Shown here piece after piece: positions 59,379 through 62,821 of a stretch of 62,821 bases of DNA. Both the position numbers and the translations under genes were made by a program. The notes below the pieces were generated by a model. That model searched no databases and had not been told where the DNA came from. It was given only the letters and a program-made list of their open reading frames with translations. The stretch lies in the NCBI GenBank assembly GCA_040755615.1, contig JBFMAL010000014.1, positions 1 to 62,821 of the forward strand, read 5' to 3'. The DNA is from DYEP01 sp040755615 (lineage in GTDB: Bacteria; Bacillota; Sulfobacillia; DUSP01; DYEP01). Every line of letters starts with the position of its first letter. The stretch's first letter is position 1.

Positions 59379-59704
59379 AGCGCTAGTGGATGCGACCGAT
59401 CCGCACTGCGAAACCGCCGTTCAACCGGCGAAGGGCCTGCGGACACGAAGGGGAAGTGGACTTACTGTTACCCTTTTTGAATTTTGCCCTTTCCGGTTGA
59501 AGAAGGGAAAAAAGGGGAACATGGAGAAGAAAACGTGTGCCGGTTAGTTTTCAAAGTGTAGGCTTGCACACTCTTTTTCCCTGTGATTTGCACGGTGAAT
59601 TGGCTTAGTTTTTGTCTCGATGTGCAAAGGTTTACATGTTGTTTGGCCTAGCCTTTCGCACATTAGCAGATTGGGCTGTTGCTCTCCGAACGGTAAAGAG
59701 AAAG
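59379..59704. other. Possible transposon end without gene
   Basis: No gene is seen. At about 59570-59670 several short TTTGCAC/GTGCAAA-type words recur (TTGCACACTC, TTTGCACGGTG, ATGTGCAAAGG, TTTCGCACAT). This resembles the reiterated binding sites at ends of transposons that encode a Mu-like transposase and an ATPase. The ATPase remnant on the other side of the terminator fits this. Confidence 0.35.
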
Positions 59705-59727
59705 TGGGCCGGTTTTTTACCGGCCCA
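59705..59727. terminator. Bidirectional terminator hairpin
   Basis: TGGGCCGGT and ACCGGCCCA pair perfectly over a 5-nt T-rich loop. It lies just after the stop of the minus-strand ATPase remnant. Confidence 0.6.
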
Positions 59728-59731
59728 TGAC

Positions 59732-59969
59732 TTAAGTCAGAGATCTTATAGCTTCTTCGTCAAGATGTTTTAGGCTTTTCTGGTAGCCGTAGATAGGGCT
59801 TGTGGAAAGCGAGGTTGTTGATTAGGCGAGGCCAACCGCGACTGTCCGTGGCAATGGCTTCTACTGCCGATTCCGTGAATACGGGATACTTTGCCCCAGC
59901 CAAGCCCATATGGTGTTCAAGATAAGCCTTGACTTCGTCCTTAGACATTGGAGCCATCTTGTACCGCAT
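59732..59969 (-). pseudogene. ExeA/TniB-like transposon AAA ATPase, C-terminal remnant
   Basis: On the minus strand MRYKMAPMSKDEVKAYLEHH, then YPVFTESAVEAIATDSRGWP and RLINNLA, match the lid region of ExeA-like ATPases encoded by insertion elements. After RLINNLA one base is out of phase, and the real end (IYGYQKSLKHLDEEAIRSLT) is read in the next frame to TAA 59732. The P-loop part upstream is missing. It is inactive. Confidence 0.65.
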
Positions 59970-60144
59970 GATAAGCCTTTAACTGAGAGGCTGGTGGTGG
60001 TTGATGGCCATTTTTATAGCCAGGTGGGGCAGACCGCAGATACGGCAGAGCGGGGAAGAAGGATTAACAGAAGGGAGTACTTTGGTGTTGCTCAATAAAC
60101 CCTTGTTATGGGAAAGAGGCCTTGCTCAACAGAGAGGGGATTAG

Positions 60145-60663
60145 ATGTACTGGTGTGCTGTAAAGGCCAAGCCCCAAAAAGAAGACTTTGCCGCCTCTCA
60201 GCTGCAGCACAAAGGCTTTGAGATCTTTTTACCGAAGATCGAAGTAACCAGAAAAAGGGGCAGCAAGAGCTTAAAGCTGCTGGAACCCCTCTTCCCCGGC
60301 TACCTGTTTGTCCGGCTGCTCCTGGAGCCGCTGGTTATCCAGCAGGTGAACTGGACACCGGGCGTAAAGTATCTCATCTGCGCTGGAAACACCCCGGTTC
60401 CGGTACCCGAAGAAGCCATAACTCTGATCCGTCAGCGCCTTAACCCCCAGGGGTATATTGTGCCGGGAATCCAAGCGCAGTTTCCGCCCGGCACCCGGAT
60501 AGCAGTGCGCTTTGGCCCCTTTGCCGGGCTGGTGGGGATAGTGGAACGCCCTGCAGCAAAGCAGTCCCGCGTCCGGGTCCTGCTTAAGCTGCTTCAGCGG
60601 CAGATCCCTATCGAGCTGGAAGCCGTTCATCTGGAGAGGCTAGAGCCGGCCCCTGGGGAATAA
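60145..60663 (+). CDS. NusG paralogue (RfaH/LoaP-type antiterminator)
   Basis: This 172-residue protein has an NGN domain (1-105: MYWCAVKAKPQKEDFAASQL, then LEPLFPGYLFVRL and VNWTPGVKYLICAGNTPVPV) and a KOW domain (about 110-165: FPPGTRIAVRFGPFAGLVGI). YWCAVKAKPQKE in place of the YAVHTYSGYE of housekeeping NusG marks a specialised paralogue. Such proteins ride on RNA polymerase and let it read through long polysaccharide or natural-product operons. It lies right before a MurJ-like flippase and an FkbM fragment, so it probably serves a surface-glycan cluster beyond the window. It starts with ATG 60145 after GAGAGGGG. Confidence 0.85.
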   Translation: MYWCAVKAKPQKEDFAASQLQHKGFEIFLPKIEVTRKRGSKSLKLLEPLFPGYLFVRLLLEPLVIQQVNWTPGVKYLICAGNTPVPVPEEAITLIRQRLNPQGYIVPGIQAQFPPGTRIAVRFGPFAGLVGIVERPAAKQSRVRVLLKLLQRQIPIELEAVHLERLEPAPGE

Positions 60664-60991
60664 TCCCAAGCAAGCTTTTGCCGTGCGGGATATTGGCTTA
60701 ATTTCACTGCCCGAGCTGTGAAAGAAAGTTATAGTATAAATTGTTTATGAAATATAGCTATAACCATAAGCCTCATCAGGGGGATCGCTTTTTAAAAAAG
60801 GGATCTTCCCCGGCGGAGCTATGCCTTTAAGCAAGTCAAAGGAAAACGGGTATTAGAGCCTATCTTGAACCGGAAAGTAGGGTTTCAGAGAAACTGTCGG
60901 AACATAGTGCAAATTATTGTGGAAAGAGTGAGGGAGCTTGAATATTAACGCCCCTTACAGGGGCCGAGCTGCCGGACGGGAGGGATAACCG
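60664..60991. other. Leader region between the NusG paralogue and murJ
   Basis: No gene is seen. It holds an AT-rich stretch (60725-60760) that could contain a promoter, and a small CCCCTTACAGGGG hairpin at 60952-60964 just before the murJ ribosome site. LoaP/RfaH-type proteins act through sites in such leaders, but I cannot identify one. Confidence 0.35.
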
Positions 60992-62569
60992 TTGAACATC
61001 AGCAGGCAGGGCATGGGACAGGCGGCGCTCCTGCTCATCGTGGGCACGGTGTTGAGTCGCATCTTCGGCTTTATCCGGGAAACTGCCATCGCCTACCAGT
61101 TCGGTGCCACCGCTCAGACCGACGCCTACCTGGTCGCCTCGGTCATCCCCATGGCCCTTTCCGGAATGGTGGCTGGCGCCGTCGCCGTCGCTTTCATCCC
61201 GGTCTTCACCGAGTACCGCCTTAAGGCCGGTGAAGGGGAAGCCTGGAGCATAGCCAGTGGCGTAATTAACCTGACGGCCCTCTCCCTGGTCGCCGGCGCC
61301 GTGCTCTATCTCCTGGCGGCGCCCTTCCTTGTTCCCCTGCTTGGTCCCGGCCTGGCGTCAGAGACCAAGGCGCTGGCGGTGCACCTCTCCCGGCTGCTTG
61401 CACCCGTTATCGTCTTTACCGGGCTGGTCGGGCTGGCCGCCGCGATATTGAATGCTTACCGGCACTTTACCTATCCGGCTTTTGCGGGCCTTTTGTATAA
61501 CTTTGGCATGATTGGCGGCGCTTTGCTCCTCGGCGGCCTCATGGGCATTAGTGGACTGGTTGTTGGCACGGTGGTCGGGGCGGCCGCGCATCTTCTTGCC
61601 CTTTCTGTCTCCCTGGCCGGCAAGAAAACCTACTACCGGTTGACCCTGAAGGGCTTGAGCCACCCCGGCGTAAAGAAAATCGGCCTGCTGGTGCTCCCAT
61701 TTATCGTGGGTTCCGCCGCCGGGCAAATTAACCTCCTCGTGAACCGCGTCCTGGCCTCCAGACTTGTCGAGGGCAGCATCTCCGCCCTCAATTTCGCGGA
61801 GCGGGTGATGCAATTGCCTTTGGGCATCTTTGCCGGGGCCGCCGCCACTGCCGCCTACCCGTTCCTGGCGGAGCAGGCGGCGGGTGAGAACGCTGATGAG
61901 CTGCGCCGCACCTTTTCCGATGGGCTGCGCATGCTCTGGTTTATCGTTTTCCCTCTTTCCGTAGGCCTGATGGTCTTGGGTGAGCCCATCATTCGTCTGC
62001 TCTTTGAACGGGGTGCCTTCGATGCCGCGGCCACCCAGATGACCGCCATCGCCTTGCTCTACTACTCCCTGGGCATCTTCGCCCACGCCGCCAACGCCCT
62101 GCTGGTGCGCGTTTACTTCGCCCTGCAGGACACCGCCACCCCCGTCAAGCTGGGTCTTTTGGCCGTCGGCCTGAACATTGTGCTTAACCTCATCCTGGTG
62201 CGCTACCTGGCCCACGGCGGCCTGGCCCTAGCGAGCTCCATCGCCGCCACGGTGAACTGTGCCTTACTGGCTTTCTATCTGCGCCGCAGGCTTGGGCACC
62301 TGGACGGTAGGCGCATCCTGCGCGCCGCCGCCAAATTCGCCGCCGCGTCCCTGGTCATGGGAATGGCGGTGGCAGCCGCCTACAGCTACTCGGCGTCCTT
62401 CTTCAACGCCGCCCTCCTCACCCACCGGCTGCTGCAGGTGGGCGGCCTCATCCCCTTAGGCGGGGCGGTCTACCTCGGCGCCGCCGCCCTGCTTAGGACG
62501 GAGGAGCTGGCGAGGGTGATCAGGCGGGTGGGGGCGAAGCTGCTGCCTGCGCTGCTCCCCGGGAAATGA
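60992..62569 (+). CDS. murJ: MurJ/MviN-family lipid II flippase
   Basis: This 525-residue protein has 14 predicted helices. GTVLSRIFGFIRETAIAYQF, GATAQTDAYLVASVIPMALS and VNRVLASRLVEGSISALNFA are the conserved MurJ blocks, including the R-x-x-A-x-x-x-x-F-G pattern and central charged residues. It flips lipid-linked glycan precursors across the cytoplasmic membrane. Placed behind a NusG paralogue it may serve a polysaccharide cluster instead of, or in addition to, peptidoglycan. The start TTG 60992 follows GGGAGGG. Confidence 0.9.
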   Translation: MNISRQGMGQAALLLIVGTVLSRIFGFIRETAIAYQFGATAQTDAYLVASVIPMALSGMVAGAVAVAFIPVFTEYRLKAGEGEAWSIASGVINLTALSLVAGAVLYLLAAPFLVPLLGPGLASETKALAVHLSRLLAPVIVFTGLVGLAAAILNAYRHFTYPAFAGLLYNFGMIGGALLLGGLMGISGLVVGTVVGAAAHLLALSVSLAGKKTYYRLTLKGLSHPGVKKIGLLVLPFIVGSAAGQINLLVNRVLASRLVEGSISALNFAERVMQLPLGIFAGAAATAAYPFLAEQAAGENADELRRTFSDGLRMLWFIVFPLSVGLMVLGEPIIRLLFERGAFDAAATQMTAIALLYYSLGIFAHAANALLVRVYFALQDTATPVKLGLLAVGLNIVLNLILVRYLAHGGLALASSIAATVNCALLAFYLRRRLGHLDGRRILRAAAKFAAASLVMGMAVAAAYSYSASFFNAALLTHRLLQVGGLIPLGGAVYLGAAALLRTEELARVIRRVGAKLLPALLPGK

Positions 62570-62643
62570 GCCGCCTTGTTTCTGAGCTGCCATGGCGAGG
62601 GTGAACTCTTTGAATCTGATGGGAGGTTGAATCCCATGAACAC

Positions 62644-62821
62644 GCTTGACAAGCTATCCTGGCGGGCCAAGGTGGCCTGCCCTATGTGAGCTTCATCAAG
62701 ATGGACATCGAAGGGATGGAACGGGAGGCCCTTAAGGGCGTCGCCCGTACACTCGCCGCCTGAAGCCCCGGCTGGCCCTTTGCACCTATCACCTGCCGGA
62801 CGATCCGGAGGTGCTGCAAGT
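62644..62821 (+). pseudogene. FkbM-family methyltransferase fragment (frameshifted, runs off the window)
   Basis: The frame from about 62644 gives LAGQGGLPYVSFIKMDIEGM and EREALKGVARTLAA, where FIKMDIEGxE is the FkbM signature. At 62760 a stop follows, but the next frame continues RRLKPRLALCTYHLPDDPEV to the window end. A one-base shift therefore splits it. The N-terminal half is absent: the ATG 62636 frame stops after 17 codons. Such enzymes methylate sugars or lipids. Confidence 0.6.

Noticed and set aside
61358..62215. 285-codon minus-strand frame opposite murJ
   Set aside because: Gln/Gly/His-rich antisense shadow of a conserved membrane protein.
1..62821. CRISPR arrays, tRNA or rRNA genes, riboswitches
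   Set aside because: No regularly spaced repeats, cloverleaf with T-loop, rRNA signature or known riboswitch core was seen while reading the gaps. A covariance-model scan was not possible.

Overview
The window looks like a chromosomal segment of an anaerobic, probably endospore-forming member of the Bacillota (Clostridia / Peptococcaceae-like). The grounds are a Spo0E-like phosphatase gene, strong GGAGG ribosome binding sites with frequent TTG and GTG starts, sigma-54 promoters with a matching activator, a siroheme-dependent (Ahb) haem pathway, a BadF/HgdC-type activase, and degenerate group II introns. No rRNA, tRNA or CRISPR array was seen. The taxonomic placement is inference.

Layout. (1) 1-4 kb is gene debris: the end of a DUF262/DUF1524 HNH protein, a frameshifted NERD gene, and a broken ABC exporter pair. 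(2) 4.0-11.8 kb is one long operon for an Mrp/Mbh-type cation/proton antiporter module with three NuoL/N-like subunits; the last has a helical repeat tail. (3) 11.9-15.7 kb encodes an extracytoplasmic flavin electron-transfer set: a fumarate-reductase-like lipoprotein, a NusG-domain-II protein, a Gx transporter-family protein, and an exported protein with four FMN_bind domains. (4) 15.8-25.8 kb holds a sigma-54 activator followed by two DUF917 + hydantoinase/oxoprolinase-like gene pairs. Between the pairs lie an NCS1-type permease, a small membrane protein, a nitroreductase and a small helical protein. Two good -24/-12 promoters with GTCGC/GCGAC dyads sit in front of the first pair and the permease. 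(5) 26.7-30.5 kb is a BlaI-type repressor with an M56 protease and a MacB-like ABC exporter; both transcription units carry CTACA/TACTA-type dyads. (6) 30.5-43 kb is a rearranged zone: a WYL mini-protein, a NUDIX gene, and an ABC-2 exporter locus present twice, about 9.3 kb apart. Between the copies are an ORF-less group II intron, a dying serine recombinase, a 1447-residue fused activase on the minus strand and an IS1182-like remnant. (7) 43.3-47.2 kb is a glcD-glcF-lactate-racemase-like operon. (8) 47.2-57.1 kb is a ten-gene haem operon covering glutamyl-tRNA to haem through sirohaem. (9) 57.2-60 kb is again debris: a BTAD fragment, a type III-like methylase remnant cut by a group II intron, and a transposon ATPase remnant. 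(10) 60.1 kb to the end begins a cell-surface polysaccharide region: a NusG paralogue, a MurJ-family flippase, and an FkbM fragment.

How the parts could work together. The Mrp-like module, the flavoprotein set, the lactate/glycolate oxidoreductase and the haem operon fit an anaerobe whose membrane energetics use flavin, Fe-S and haem carriers. The DUF917/hydantoinase pairs with the NCS1 permease look like an inducible uptake and breakdown route for a nitrogen heterocycle, controlled by the adjacent sigma-54 activator. The substrate is not visible from sequence. Most of the novelty lies in the twin DUF917 modules, the tetra-FMN locus, the repeat-tailed antiporter subunit and the BlaI-type control of an ABC exporter.
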